A stretch of 41,382 nucleotides of DNA from Thermoplasmatota archaeon (GCA_028279585.1 JANQNL010000127.1:1-41382); one strand, 5' to 3'; shown: positions 1-7,865, counted from the first letter of the stretch. A program made the numbers and translations. The notes: generated by a model not told the origin, from the letters alone.

Positions 1-876
1 CCAGTGGAAGCCATACCCGTTGAGGACGAAGAGGAACCTCCGGAGGCCGAACCTGTCAAGGAAGAACCACCAGAGGCTGCCCCTGTGGAAAGGGATGCAC
101 CCGCTATGGGCATGCGCGATGATATCGACGGTATGTCGTTCGGTTCGAAGCAGATGGACGAGATGGTCTCGGGTGGCTTTGTGAAAGGTAACAACTTCCT
201 GGTCGACGCACCACCATACGTTGGGAAGGAATCCATCCTGTACCACTTCGCAAGGTCCTGTATCCAGGGTGGAATACCCTGTGTCATAGTCACGACCACA
301 GACCCGATCGTTCAGATCCGTTCACAGCTTGCCACGGTGTGTCCAGAGCTTCGCAAGGCAGAAAAGGATGACCTGGTAGTATGGATCGATCCCCGGTCCG
401 AGGAGGTCCAGTCCAAGTTCACCCTGGCACCATCGGATGTGAAGAAGAACAAGTTCCTCAAAAAGAACATCCTGGACCTGCCTGACAATTACACAACGCT
501 CATTAAATCGCTCATCTCCTCGGTCAAGGGCGGTAAGAACAAGACCTTTGGTCTTGTCGTGTTCTCACTGACCCCACTGGTCTCCTACCAGGACCCAGAA
601 GTCATCGAGGGCCTTATGGCCTCACTTTCAGCAATGGTAAAGGACATGAAGGGCTTTGGTCTCTACAGCCTGGAGAACGACATGCACGACGACAACGAGA
701 TGGGCATGGTCAAGAAGTTCATGGACGGCGTCATCGAGCTCAAGGAGAACCCAGACCTAGCTGACAAGGAGCACGCTTCGCTCATCAGGTACTCTGGTGG
801 GAAGAAGAAAGGCTCCTCCACCAAATGGACAGGCTTCGTCGTTGATGATGATGGTTGGTACGATATCGGTTGGTAG
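1..876 (+). CDS. RecA/KaiC-like (RAD55-family) ATPase, 5'-truncated
   Basis: The reading frame is open to the left edge, so the true start lies outside the window. The visible part begins with a Pro/Glu-rich linker of about 35 residues, which suggests another domain upstream. A RecA-fold domain of the archaeal RAD55/KaiC-like type follows: it opens with GMSFGSKQMDEMVSGGF, then a Walker A-like APPYVGKES in which the usual GPPGTGKT is degraded, and a strand FGLVVFSLTPLVS where Walker B would be. The degraded P-loop makes weak or absent ATP hydrolysis possible, as in regulatory archaeal homologues. The stop is followed after 10 nt by the CorA-like gene on the same strand. The family is fairly clear but the substrate is unknown; a signalling or DNA-related role is inference. 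Confidence 0.75.
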   Translation, partial: PVEAIPVEDEEEPPEAEPVKEEPPEAAPVERDAPAMGMRDDIDGMSFGSKQMDEMVSGGFVKGNNFLVDAPPYVGKESILYHFARSCIQGGIPCVIVTTTDPIVQIRSQLATVCPELRKAEKDDLVVWIDPRSEEVQSKFTLAPSDVKKNKFLKKNILDLPDNYTTLIKSLISSVKGGKNKTFGLVVFSLTPLVSYQDPEVIEGLMASLSAMVKDMKGFGLYSLENDMHDDNEMGMVKKFMDGVIELKENPDLADKEHASLIRYSGGKKKGSSTKWTGFVVDDDGWYDIGW

Positions 877-886
877 TCTTTAGAAG

Positions 887-1986
887 ATGGTGACCATGAG
901 CGAAGGGATAGACATTCAAAAGGAGCTCAACAAGCTTACTTCCTTTGCCACGAAAAAAGCTGGTCAACCACCGGGAACGGTCGTATACTCAGAAAAGAAA
1001 CCATCTCATAAGGTGGATCTTGAGTTGATCGAATTTTCTAGGACAACCTTCAAGGAGACTAAGTTAAAAGGTATCAAGGACATCACTCGATTCACCGATA
1101 CGTCAACGGTCACCTGGTTGAATATCACAGGTATACATGAAGAAGTGATCATCAAGTCGATAGGTGAAAAGTTCGGCATCCATCCGCTGGTACTGGAAGA
1201 TATTGTAGATCCGAACCAGCGACCAAAGATGGAGGATTACGATGATTATGTCTATATGGTCGTGCGAATGCTCTCTATCAGTAGTAAGAACAAGCTGGTG
1301 GATGAACAGATCAGTTTGATCCTAGGTCCAAGCTGGGTCCTATCATTCCAGGAAACCCCTTCTGATGTACTTCGACCTTTGAGGGAGAGGATAAGGGCTT
1401 CTAAAGGTCAGGTCCGAAAGATGGGGCCAGATTATCTGGTCTACGCGATCATGGACTGTATCGTGGACCATTATTTCATCGTACTCGAACAGGTGGGTGA
1501 CAGATGGACGGTCTCGAAGAAAGGATCCTTCGAGACCCAAAAGAGGACACTCTCGAGCAGGTACACAGGGTCAAAAGACGCCTGATCAAGATGAAGAAAG
1601 CTGTATGGCCCCTACGAGAAGCGATACACTCTTTCGACAGAAGCGGAAGTTCCTTGGTCAAAGATGATACCCATTTGTATCTGCGTGACCTCTATGACCA
1701 TGTGATACAGGTGATCGATACAGTAGAGAGCTATCGCGATATCGCAGGTGGAATGCGTGATACATATCTGACCGCGGTAAGCAACAAGATGAACGAAGTG
1801 ATGAAAGTACTCACCATCATCGCTACTATATTCATTCCACTTACGTTCATAGCTGGGATATACGGTATGAACTTCAGGCATATGCCCGAACTTGGTTGGA
1901 CATATGCTTATCCCGCCGTTCTAGTGCTTATGCTACTGGTCCTACTAAGCATGCTAGGCTATTTCAGGTTCAAGAAGTGGTTCTAA
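887..1986 (+). pseudogene. corA: CorA-like Mg2+/divalent cation channel, broken by one frameshift
   Basis: Two overlapping frames together make one CorA protein. Codons 887-1585 give the N-terminal cytoplasmic domain, with KFGIHPLVLEDIVDPNQRPK and YFIVLEQVGDR. Codons from about 1504 to 1986 give the stalk helix DGLEERIL, the two C-terminal membrane helices and the signature GMN pore motif (YGMNF). The break lies at 1495-1506, where the family continues GDR-x-DGLEE; restoring one base there (for example an A before ATGGAC) joins the frames into about 366 codons. The span is 1100 nt, one base short of a multiple of three. All signature residues survive, so this is a recent mutation or a sequencing error rather than an old pseudogene. 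The ATG at 896 is an alternative start. The stop overlaps the stop of the convergent mscS. Confidence 0.85.
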
Positions 1987-2801
1987 CCCTGCTTTACCTT
2001 TGCCTCGACCTCTGAGTTGAACCAGAGCTCCCTCTGTGGGAACGGTATCTGGACACCAGCGTTCTCCAGCTCGGTCTTCATCTTGTATAGAAGCTTCTTG
2101 TTCAGGTTCCACCATTCGGTGCTTGGGGCCCACATCAGAACGCGTATATTGACAGAGTTGTCAGCAAGTTCTTTAACGTATACTTCAGAGGCAGGATTGA
2201 CCAGAATAAGTGGTTCCCTTGCTAGGATGCTGTTTATTATCTCAACAGCCTTGTCCGCGTCATCAGCATATCTGATCCCAATAACGTACTCGAAACGTCG
2301 AACCTTATTGGCCACATAGTTGGACACCTTGTTCGTGAACACCTTCTCGTTCGGTACCCTCACAGAAACACCGTCCAAGGTGCGAATGACGGTTGACATG
2401 ATCCCAAGGTTCTCTACGACCCCGACCTCCCCCTCGATCTGGACAACATCCCCGATCTTCATGGGCTTCTCCACGATCAGGAAAAGACCGGATATCAAAT
2501 TGCTCACGATACTCTGGCTTGCAAAACCGATGACCAGAGCGATGATACCGCCAGCCACCATAAGCCCGGTGGGGTCTATACCAACCAGAGGTAGGATGAT
2601 GATCACAGCCACCACTGCTACACCCAAGTTGATGAACTTGTTGAGCATCTTTATTTGGTCCATGGAAAGTTTCTCTTTCCCGAACCTTCGGATGTTCAGG
2701 GTTACTATCCTTGTAACAATGAACGCTATCAGAGCTATCAGAACAGCGATCCCAAGACTTAGGATGGTGACATTGCCATATAATGGATCAGTAAGCCACA
2801 T
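1983..2801 (-). CDS. mscS: Small-conductance mechanosensitive channel (MscS family)
   Basis: This 272-residue MscS-type channel releases solutes when membrane tension rises on hypo-osmotic shock. It has an N-terminal hydrophobic helix (about residues 12-36), a second span around 55-75, and the pore-lining Gly/Ala-rich helix (GLMVAGGIIALVIGFASQSI) followed by SNLISGLFLIVEKPMKIGD, the MscS signature. The beta domain (VGVVENLGIMSTVIRTLDG, VRVPNEKVF) and the C-terminal alpha/beta domain follow. Its ATG shares bases with the TGA of the upstream DUF432-like gene (TGATG), and a GGAGGGG ribosome site lies inside that gene's end, so the two are translationally coupled. The length is normal for a compact MscS. 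Confidence 0.93.
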   Translation of the reverse strand: MWLTDPLYGNVTILSLGIAVLIALIAFIVTRIVTLNIRRFGKEKLSMDQIKMLNKFINLGVAVVAVIIILPLVGIDPTGLMVAGGIIALVIGFASQSIVSNLISGLFLIVEKPMKIGDVVQIEGEVGVVENLGIMSTVIRTLDGVSVRVPNEKVFTNKVSNYVANKVRRFEYVIGIRYADDADKAVEIINSILAREPLILVNPASEVYVKELADNSVNIRVLMWAPSTEWWNLNKKLLYKMKTELENAGVQIPFPQRELWFNSEVEAKVKQG

Positions 2802-3505
2802 CAGAACCCCTCCTCCATGCTATAAAGAGGAGTGATCCTCTGAAGTTTTGATGCCAGGATAAGTTCAACACCTGAATTGAATCCTTTAATTCTCTGCTTC
2901 ACGAAACCTGTTTGGGCCAATCCCTGATTGACGATATCCATGGTGGCATTGATGGTGACAAGGTCTCCTTTGTAATACATCTTCATTGTATATCCACAGA
3001 AGACGGCCTTATTTATCTCTGCACACTCATCGTCCTTGTTGGATATCTTTAGGGACATTATCCCCTCGAGCATGGGTTCGAAGGTAGGTTTGGTCAACGA
3101 TACTGGTGTCTTGTGATGTCGGCAGATGACACCTGTCTTTGGATTTCCATACAGTGTGTACTTCGGTGCTCCACCAGTGAACACATCGAAAGGTCTATAC
3201 TTCTTGTTCACAGAAGCAAACACACCAATATCAATCGGGAACTTCAGATAGAACCTCCCAGTGACCTTGGGCTCAATGAAGATCGGTTCCTCGAACTCAA
3301 TGAGCAAGTGCTTTGCCACGTTCTTCGGTACAGACAAGGGCTCAACGGGCTGTATCACGATATTGCCCTTTTTCATGAAGAGCCACTTCTTGACCTCCTC
3401 ATCTGGGTTGGTCCTTCTGTAGAACGCTTTGTTCTGTGTTGGCTTGAAAACGACCTCTGTATTTCCAAAGGTCTCCCGGAACGGACCTTTGACGACTCCG
3501 AACAT
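2801..3505 (-). CDS. DUF432-like archaeal protein coupled to MscS
   Basis: A soluble protein of about 234 residues with no signal peptide or membrane span. The sequence (start MFGVVKGPFRETFGN, later FEEPIFIEPKVTGRFYLKFPIDIGVF) resembles the archaeal DUF432 family, which is often found beside mechanosensitive channels. The start is set at 3505 because a TATA box at 3527-3537 lies about 27 nt upstream, giving an essentially leaderless mRNA; an in-frame ATG at 3568 would lie upstream of that promoter. The stop overlaps the mscS start, so a role linked to channel function or osmotic stress is a reasonable inference. The biochemical function is unknown. Confidence 0.75.
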   Translation of the reverse strand: MFGVVKGPFRETFGNTEVVFKPTQNKAFYRRTNPDEEVKKWLFMKKGNIVIQPVEPLSVPKNVAKHLLIEFEEPIFIEPKVTGRFYLKFPIDIGVFASVNKKYRPFDVFTGGAPKYTLYGNPKTGVICRHHKTPVSLTKPTFEPMLEGIMSLKISNKDDECAEINKAVFCGYTMKMYYKGDLVTINATMDIVNQGLAQTGFVKQRIKGFNSGVELILASKLQRITPLYSMEEGF

Positions 3506-3526
3506 GGCCCGTGATTGAACTTTCTG

Positions 3527-3537
3527 TATATAATTAT
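3527..3537 (-). promoter_or_regulatory. TATA box for the DUF432-mscS operon
   Basis: Read on the minus strand, this is ATAATTATATA. Its centre is about 27 nt upstream of the ATG at 3505, the normal archaeal TATA-to-transcription-start distance, so the transcript should be leaderless. This decides the start codon of the DUF432-like gene. Confidence 0.65.
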
Positions 3538-3600
3538 GGTACCACAATTGTTCGTGCAATGGGACCATAGCATAGATCCATTTAATGTACAGGTAGGAGA

Positions 3601-3748
3601 GAACGTACTAGGACGACAGCCTAAACAAATCTTCGAAGAGGAGAAGAGAGGTCGATATCCAGAACTAGTCCACCATTTGTTGGTGTCGTTCTGGATATCG
3701 ATTTTTCCAGTATTTCGAAGATTTGCCCGGTCTCGTCCTAGTACGTTC
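3601..3748. repeat. Long imperfect hairpin A (148 nt) in a divergent promoter region
   Basis: The left arm 3601-3665 is the imperfect reverse complement of 3688-3748. The outer 13 bases (GAACGTACTAGGA) and an inner 14 (GTTCTGGATATCGA) pair perfectly, and the middle pairs through CTTCGAAGA. The 22-nt spacer itself contains CCACCA and TGGTG, which extend the stem. The element sits between the divergent DUF432 and 128-aa genes, ending about 20 nt before the TATA-like box of the latter. Because both genes point away from it, it is not a terminator for either. It shares the core ACCTYTCTTC, a 5-7 base gap, then TTCGAAG with hairpins B and C. Confidence 0.85.
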
Positions 3749-3807
3749 GGAAATCCTAAAACCCATGATATACACCCCTCACCATTGTCCCTTTGAGGCC
3801 TGAGAGG

Positions 3808-4194
3808 ATGCCTGCTACAACATCGACCATCGTAACATTCGATGGACAGGAAGAGAAGAACCTTGCCAAGTTCGAGATAGAGCACGAGACCCAGATGCAC
3901 AGCATCCATTCCCTGGGTGGTGCAGAGAGGATAGAGTCACTACCCGGTGAGACGCATGTGACCATGCACATCTGGGTGAACGGTGTGTCGACACTTTTGG
4001 ACACGCTGCATACGGCCCAAGGGATGCAATTGGGATTTCAGACGGTGATCACCGTTTCCTACTCCGACGGGGGACGCTCGGTCGCAAGTTATGACGATTG
4101 TGCCATCATTGCAAAAACGGTCAAAGGTGAGGCTAACAAACCTACCTGGACCTACTACAAAATTACTTGTACCAGGGAACGGATAAGCGGGTGA
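3808..4194 (+). CDS. Hypothetical 128-aa protein coupled to NMD3
   Basis: A soluble protein with no recognised family. It is rich in beta-type stretches (STIVTFDG, ETHVTMHIWVNG, FQTVITVSYSDGG) and has no signal peptide or membrane span. The ATG at 3808 is preferred: a TATA-like sequence near 3765-3775 (GATATACAC) would give a leader of about 10-15 nt. A TTG at 3793 is also in frame. The stop TGA at 4192-4194 shares its A with the ATG of nmd3, so the two should be translationally coupled. That arrangement suggests, but does not prove, a ribosome-related role. Confidence 0.7.
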   Translation: MPATTSTIVTFDGQEEKNLAKFEIEHETQMHSIHSLGGAERIESLPGETHVTMHIWVNGVSTLLDTLHTAQGMQLGFQTVITVSYSDGGRSVASYDDCAIIAKTVKGEANKPTWTYYKITCTRERISG

Positions 4195-5258
4195 TGGGTC
4201 GAAAGACCGACGAGTTCTGTGTCCAATGCGGATGTCCGGGACCACTTATCGGACCGGTATGTTCAGCCTGTTACATCGAGATGGAACAGCCACTGAAATT
4301 GCCCGAGTACGTTGACGTAGAGCACTGCCCTGTGTGCCACGCTCGTAAACGCAAGGCCACATGGATAGACTTCGAGGACATGGACCAAGCCGTAGAGGAC
4401 GCCGTGATGGAGGCTGTCTCCATTGTCCAGGGCCTGCCTGACCCAGTGCTCTCCATCGGTCTTCGGCAGCAGGATAAGCTCGTCTACGTCGCTGATGTCG
4501 AGGCCATCTTCATCATTGATGATGCTGAGGTAGCAGCAAGGGCTGAGACCACGGTTCGCGTCAAGCAGAACGTCTGTGGACGATGCTCCCGTGCCGCTGG
4601 CAACTATTACGAGGCGATCCTGCAGATCCGGACCAGTGCTCGGGACCTGGACCCAGAGACCATGAAAAAGACCCAGGAGATCATCCAAAAGCACATCGCC
4701 CAAAGGCAGACCATGGACAGGAACGTGTTCATCTCGAAAATTGAACAGGTCAAGGGTGGGACGGACTTCTATGTCTCCTCTGTGGGGGAGACCAGGGTCC
4801 TTGCGAACAAGCTTGCGGACCGGAACGCCGTCAAGGTCCATGAGTCCCCGAAGCTTGTGGGTCGCCAGGATGGCAGGAACATCTACCGCGTTACCTTCCT
4901 TGTTCGGCTTCCCAACGTCACCATCGGGGATTTCCTGATGATCAAGCAAGGTCCAGTGATGGTCATGGTGGCCACATCTCGCAAGCTCAAGGTCATGGGG
5001 CTTTTGGACCACAGGGTCTTCAGCATCGAGAACGAGACGTTGCCAGACTCCAAGGTTTTTCACAAGGATGAGCACATCCATGAGGCTGTGGTGGTTTCTG
5101 TGGAGCCAGATGGGTCCGAGCTGGAGTTGATGGACCCAGTTGGGTATCAGAGCCGCACGCTGAGGATCCCGAAGGAATATCCAGAGGTGGAGGCGGGGCA
5201 GACTGTGAAGGCTGTGCGTATCGAGGACGAGCTTTACTTGTTGCCGTGGGTGAGATGA
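4194..5258 (+). CDS. nmd3: NMD3-like ribosome biogenesis protein
   Basis: The archaeal homologue of the eukaryotic 60S export adaptor NMD3, about 354 residues. The N-terminus holds paired zinc-binding cysteines: CVQC (9-12), CSAC (23-26), CPVC (45-48) and a later CGRC near residue 130. The central alpha/beta NMD3 domain follows (FISKIEQVKGGTDFYVSS), then OB-like and C-terminal beta domains. The archaeal protein lacks the long eukaryotic tail with nuclear import and export signals, as expected. The family binds the large ribosomal subunit; in archaea a role in late subunit maturation or quality control is inferred. The start at 4194 overlaps the upstream stop. The last codons form the base of long hairpin B. 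Confidence 0.93.
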   Translation: MGRKTDEFCVQCGCPGPLIGPVCSACYIEMEQPLKLPEYVDVEHCPVCHARKRKATWIDFEDMDQAVEDAVMEAVSIVQGLPDPVLSIGLRQQDKLVYVADVEAIFIIDDAEVAARAETTVRVKQNVCGRCSRAAGNYYEAILQIRTSARDLDPETMKKTQEIIQKHIAQRQTMDRNVFISKIEQVKGGTDFYVSSVGETRVLANKLADRNAVKVHESPKLVGRQDGRNIYRVTFLVRLPNVTIGDFLMIKQGPVMVMVATSRKLKVMGLLDHRVFSIENETLPDSKVFHKDEHIHEAVVVSVEPDGSELELMDPVGYQSRTLRIPKEYPEVEAGQTVKAVRIEDELYLLPWVR

Positions 5259-5382
5259 CGTTCGAACCTTCGAAACTTACCTCAAAGAATTGTCCTGACA
5301 TCGGATGCAGTTGTTAAATTCAGCAGATGGCTGGACAACCTTTCTTCATTTGTTTCGAAGGTTCGTAGAGTCATCTCACTCC
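5248..5382. repeat. Long imperfect hairpin B (about 135 nt) over the nmd3 stop codon
   Basis: TGAGATGA at 5251-5258, which includes the nmd3 stop, pairs with TCATCTCA at 5371-5378. CGAACCTTCGAAAC at 5263-5276 pairs perfectly with 5352-5365. The interior continues with TTGTCC/GGACAA (5290-5295 with 5333-5338) and CATC/GATG, leaving a loop of about 23 nt. The right arm contains ACCTTTCTTC (5338-5347) followed by GTTTCGAAGG (5352-5361), the core shared with hairpins A and C. No T-rich run follows, so an ordinary intrinsic terminator is unlikely. Confidence 0.85.
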
Positions 5383-5431
5383 CAGAGGAAGTAAGGAAAG
5401 CTATTCTGGTCTTGATGGGCTAGCTGTTCTA

Positions 5432-5568
5432 GAAGAGCCCTGACCTACCGGTCCCTCGAAACAAGAAGAAAGGTTGCCCCATTCTCCTTCTAGTGTAGAC
5501 TAATGCTAACAGGAGAATGGGACAATTTCTTGTGGATAGTTTCGAGGGACCTGTGGTCAGTGCTCTTC
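5432..5568. repeat. Long imperfect hairpin C (137 nt) over the iscU stop codon
   Basis: The left arm 5432-5488 is the imperfect reverse complement of 5511-5568 with a 22-nt loop. Paired blocks are GAAGAGC/GCTCTTC at the base, CTGACC/GGTCAG, GGTCCCTCGAAAC/GTTTCGAGGGACC, and CCATTCTCCT/AGGAGAATGG at the top. The base includes the last codons and stop of iscU. The reverse complement of the left arm (CAACCTTTCTTC, then TTGTTTCGAGGG) nearly matches the right arm of hairpin B. The stretch 5259-5556 holds only hairpins B and C and no gene. Confidence 0.85.
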
Positions 5569-6003
5569 CTTCATATCACAACTATCGCACGAGCCAGGAC
5601 AGCTGGCCGACATCCCCGGTGTCGGGGACGGCCTGCCCTCCTTCTTCGCCTTGTAGTCCTCAACTGCAGCGTGGAGTCCGTCTGCAGCAAGGTTCGAGCA
5701 GTGCATCTTCACAGGCGGAAGCCCGTCAAGGGCCTCGGCGATCATCTCGTTGGTGATGTCCATGGCCTCATCGATGGTCTTGCCCAAAGCTATCTCCGTG
5801 AGCATCGAGGATGTGGCAATGGCCGCACCACAACCGAACGTCTTGAACTTGATGTCCGTTATGGTCTCCTGCTCCACCTTGATGTAGATGTACATGACAT
5901 CACCACAGACAGGGTTGCCTACCTGGCCTACACCGTCTGCGTCCTTGATCTCCCCAACGTTGCGAGGATTCATGAAATGGTCCATCACTTTATCTGAATA
6001 CAT
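5557..6003 (-). CDS. iscU: IscU/NifU-like Fe-S cluster scaffold
   Basis: A 148-residue scaffold on which [2Fe-2S] clusters are built from sulfur delivered by the cysteine desulfurase encoded just upstream. The three conserved ligand cysteines are present: C33 in GNPVCGD, C58 in FGCGAA and C102 in HCSNLA, with the usual Asp after the first. An extra C-terminal tail of about 25 residues carries three more cysteines (C135, C139, C142), which the minimal IscU fold lacks and which may bind metal. The ATG at 6003 has a GGAGGT site 6 nt upstream that overlaps the iscS stop, so the two genes form an operon with an 11-nt gap. Confidence 0.95.
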   Translation of the reverse strand: MYSDKVMDHFMNPRNVGEIKDADGVGQVGNPVCGDVMYIYIKVEQETITDIKFKTFGCGAAIATSSMLTEIALGKTIDEAMDITNEMIAEALDGLPPVKMHCSNLAADGLHAAVEDYKAKKEGRPSPTPGMSASCPGSCDSCDMKEEH

Positions 6004-6014
6004 CTTTCAACCTC

Positions 6015-7172
6015 CTACTGGGCCAGTGGTGACATCATTCTGAGCTTTTCGATGATCGGCGGCAACTTCTCGATGAAGTAGTCCACCTCCTCGGCGGTGT
6101 TGAACCTGCCGAGCGTGATCCTTACAGAGCCATGCACTTCCTCAGGTTTGAGCCCAAGTGCAAGAAGGGTCTCTGACGGCCTCAAAGACTTTGAGGAACA
6201 GGCAGAGCCCGTGGAAATGGAGATACCAACGTGGTTGAGCAACAGGAGGATGGATTCTCCCTCTATCCACCTGAAGCCGATGTTGGCATTGTTCGGAAGT
6301 CTATGCTCCCTGGAGCCATTGAGGTATGACTCCTTGACGTTAGCTGTGACCTCGTCGATGATCTTGTTACGAAGCGAGGTGAGCCTTTCTGTCTCCTCGT
6401 CCATATCCGCATGGGCTATCTCTGCAGCCTTTCCAAGACCTACTGCGCCTGGAACGTTCTCTGTGGAGGAGCGAAGACCGTACTCATGGCCTCCTCCATG
6501 AAGCAGTGGCGAGATGGTGACCCCTTCCTTGACGAAGAGGGCCCCTACACCCTTTGGTCCATGGAACTTGTGAGCAGAAAGGGACAGAAGGTCGACGTTC
6601 ATCTTGTCGACATCTATTGGGATCTTCCCATATGCCTGGACCGCATCCGTATGGAACAGGGCACCCTTGTCGTGGGCTATTTCGCCTATATCTTTGAGAG
6701 GCTGGACAGTGCCTATCTCGTTGTTCGCGGTCATAATGGTCACGAGGATGGTATCGTCCCTAACAAGCTCCTTGAGCTTCTCAAGGTCTACGACACCCTC
6801 GCTTGTGATGGGGACCTGGTCAACTTCGAAACCATTGTGGGAGAGATACTTGACAGTGTTGGCGATAGCTGGATGCTCGAACACAGAGGTGACGATATGC
6901 TTGCCCTTCTTGCCATGCTTCTCCGCCACACCCTTGATGGCAGTGTTGTCAGACTCGGTTCCACTACCTGTGAAGATGATAGCCTTGCTTGAGGTGTTCA
7001 GAGAGTCCGCGACTATCTGCCTTGCAGACTCCAAAGCCTCCTTCGCGGTCTGGCCGTGGGTGTGGTTCGACGACGCGTTGCCGTATTCCTCTGTGAAATA
7101 GGGTAACATCGCATCTACGACTCGAGGGTCGACCCTGGTCGTGGCGCTATGGTCGAAGTATATGCGTTCCAT
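6015..7172 (-). CDS. iscS: Cysteine desulfurase (NifS/IscS family)
   Basis: A PLP enzyme of 385 residues that removes sulfur from L-cysteine, giving alanine and an enzyme persulfide for IscU. The PLP lysine is K202 in SAHKFHGPKG. The catalytic cysteine is C325 in STGSACSSKSLRPSE, the group I (IscS/NifS) loop type. HTDAVQA near residue 174 supplies the cofactor-binding Asp, and ESDN (73-76) and NNEIG (150-154) are also family motifs. Length is normal. The ATG at 7172 is preceded by a GGGGG ribosome site (7180-7184) at 7-nt spacing. First gene of the iscS-iscU operon; no IscR-like regulator is adjacent. Confidence 0.96.
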   Translation of the reverse strand: MERIYFDHSATTRVDPRVVDAMLPYFTEEYGNASSNHTHGQTAKEALESARQIVADSLNTSSKAIIFTGSGTESDNTAIKGVAEKHGKKGKHIVTSVFEHPAIANTVKYLSHNGFEVDQVPITSEGVVDLEKLKELVRDDTILVTIMTANNEIGTVQPLKDIGEIAHDKGALFHTDAVQAYGKIPIDVDKMNVDLLSLSAHKFHGPKGVGALFVKEGVTISPLLHGGGHEYGLRSSTENVPGAVGLGKAAEIAHADMDEETERLTSLRNKIIDEVTANVKESYLNGSREHRLPNNANIGFRWIEGESILLLLNHVGISISTGSACSSKSLRPSETLLALGLKPEEVHGSVRITLGRFNTAEEVDYFIEKLPPIIEKLRMMSPLAQ

Positions 7173-7265
7173 GCAGCTTCCCCCGTGGATTCCAAATCTT
7201 TGCTTAGTACTTAATCCTTATGTCCAACTTCCGTCGGAAAAAGCCGTAGGACACGTTTCACTGGC

Positions 7266-7805
7266 CTATAGATACTTCGTCTCGAAGATCTTGGTTCCCA
7301 GTGACTTGAAGGTGAACTGGACGTTCTCACCGGTCTTTGCGCTTGTATACATGAAGACCGTGTGGTAGTTCCTGGCCAGTGCCGATACCTCATCTTTGGT
7401 GACCTGATGGTCGTCTTTGAGGTCGCACTTGTTGCCCAGGATGATTATCGGTATCTCGCCTGTGGTCTCGAAAAGGTTCTCTATCCACTGGTTCAGGGAC
7501 TCCAGGGTGTCCTTCCTTGTGAGGTCACAGACCAAAAGCGCACCGGAACCACCGGAGTAGAAGGATGTGTGAAGGTTGGAAAAGTCCCGCTGACCAAGGA
7601 TGTCCCAGATGGTAAGCGTCATATTGAGCTTGGTATCATACTTTGGGAATGTGAGCTCCAGGTTCTTCTTCGACACCTTAGTGCCCACAGTTGCGATGTA
7701 TTCGTCCCGGAACTGATCAAGGACGAACTTCCTGATAAGGCTCGTCTTACCTACCTCACCATCTCCGAGGAGGCAGACCTTAGCTAGGATATTCCTTGTT
7801 TTCAC
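7266..7805 (-). CDS. Rab-like small Ras-superfamily GTPase
   Basis: A 179-residue GTPase with the full G-motif set: P-loop GDGEVGKTS (14-22), G3 WDILGQ (67-72, with the catalytic-type Gln), G4 NKCD (125-128) and G5 TSAKTGEN (154-161). Around these the sequence reads much like a Rab (FSNLHTSFYSGGSGALLVCDLT against the Rab pattern FRSLTxxYYRGAxGxxLVYDxT). The C-terminus (FETKYL) has no cysteine, so it cannot be prenylated like eukaryotic Rabs. The GTG at 7805 is chosen because a TATA box at 7831-7840 puts the transcription start close to it; a TTG at 7817 would lie at or upstream of that start. It lies directly downstream of the V4R-DUF835 gene on the same strand. Whether it regulates motility, polarity or membrane processes is unknown. 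Confidence 0.93.
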   Translation of the reverse strand: MKTRNILAKVCLLGDGEVGKTSLIRKFVLDQFRDEYIATVGTKVSKKNLELTFPKYDTKLNMTLTIWDILGQRDFSNLHTSFYSGGSGALLVCDLTRKDTLESLNQWIENLFETTGEIPIIILGNKCDLKDDHQVTKDEVSALARNYHTVFMYTSAKTGENVQFTFKSLGTKIFETKYL

Positions 7806-7830
7806 GCAACTCACCAATCGTTAACCTTGA

Positions 7831-7840
7831 TATAAGTTTT
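7831..7840 (-). promoter_or_regulatory. TATA box for the Rab-like GTPase
   Basis: AAAACTTATA on the minus strand, centred about 30 nt upstream of the GTG at 7805. The GTPase therefore has its own nearly leaderless promoter in the 60-nt gap after the V4R-DUF835 stop, although read-through from upstream remains possible. Confidence 0.6.
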
Positions 7841-7865
7841 TTTCAGGTCTCAATTTATCCAGTGC

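Noticed and set aside
3515..3796. Short plus-strand frame through hairpin A
   Set aside because: It crosses the long inverted repeat and the minus-strand promoter and shows no protein-like composition.
4263..5081. 272-codon minus-strand frame opposite nmd3
   Set aside because: nmd3 is supported by zinc motifs and operon coupling; the opposite frame has no recognisable features.
5248..5568. Interpretation of hairpins B and C as ordinary intrinsic terminators
   Set aside because: The stems are far longer than the two clear terminators in the window (13495 and 19744), lack a following T-run, and a related hairpin lies between divergent promoters.
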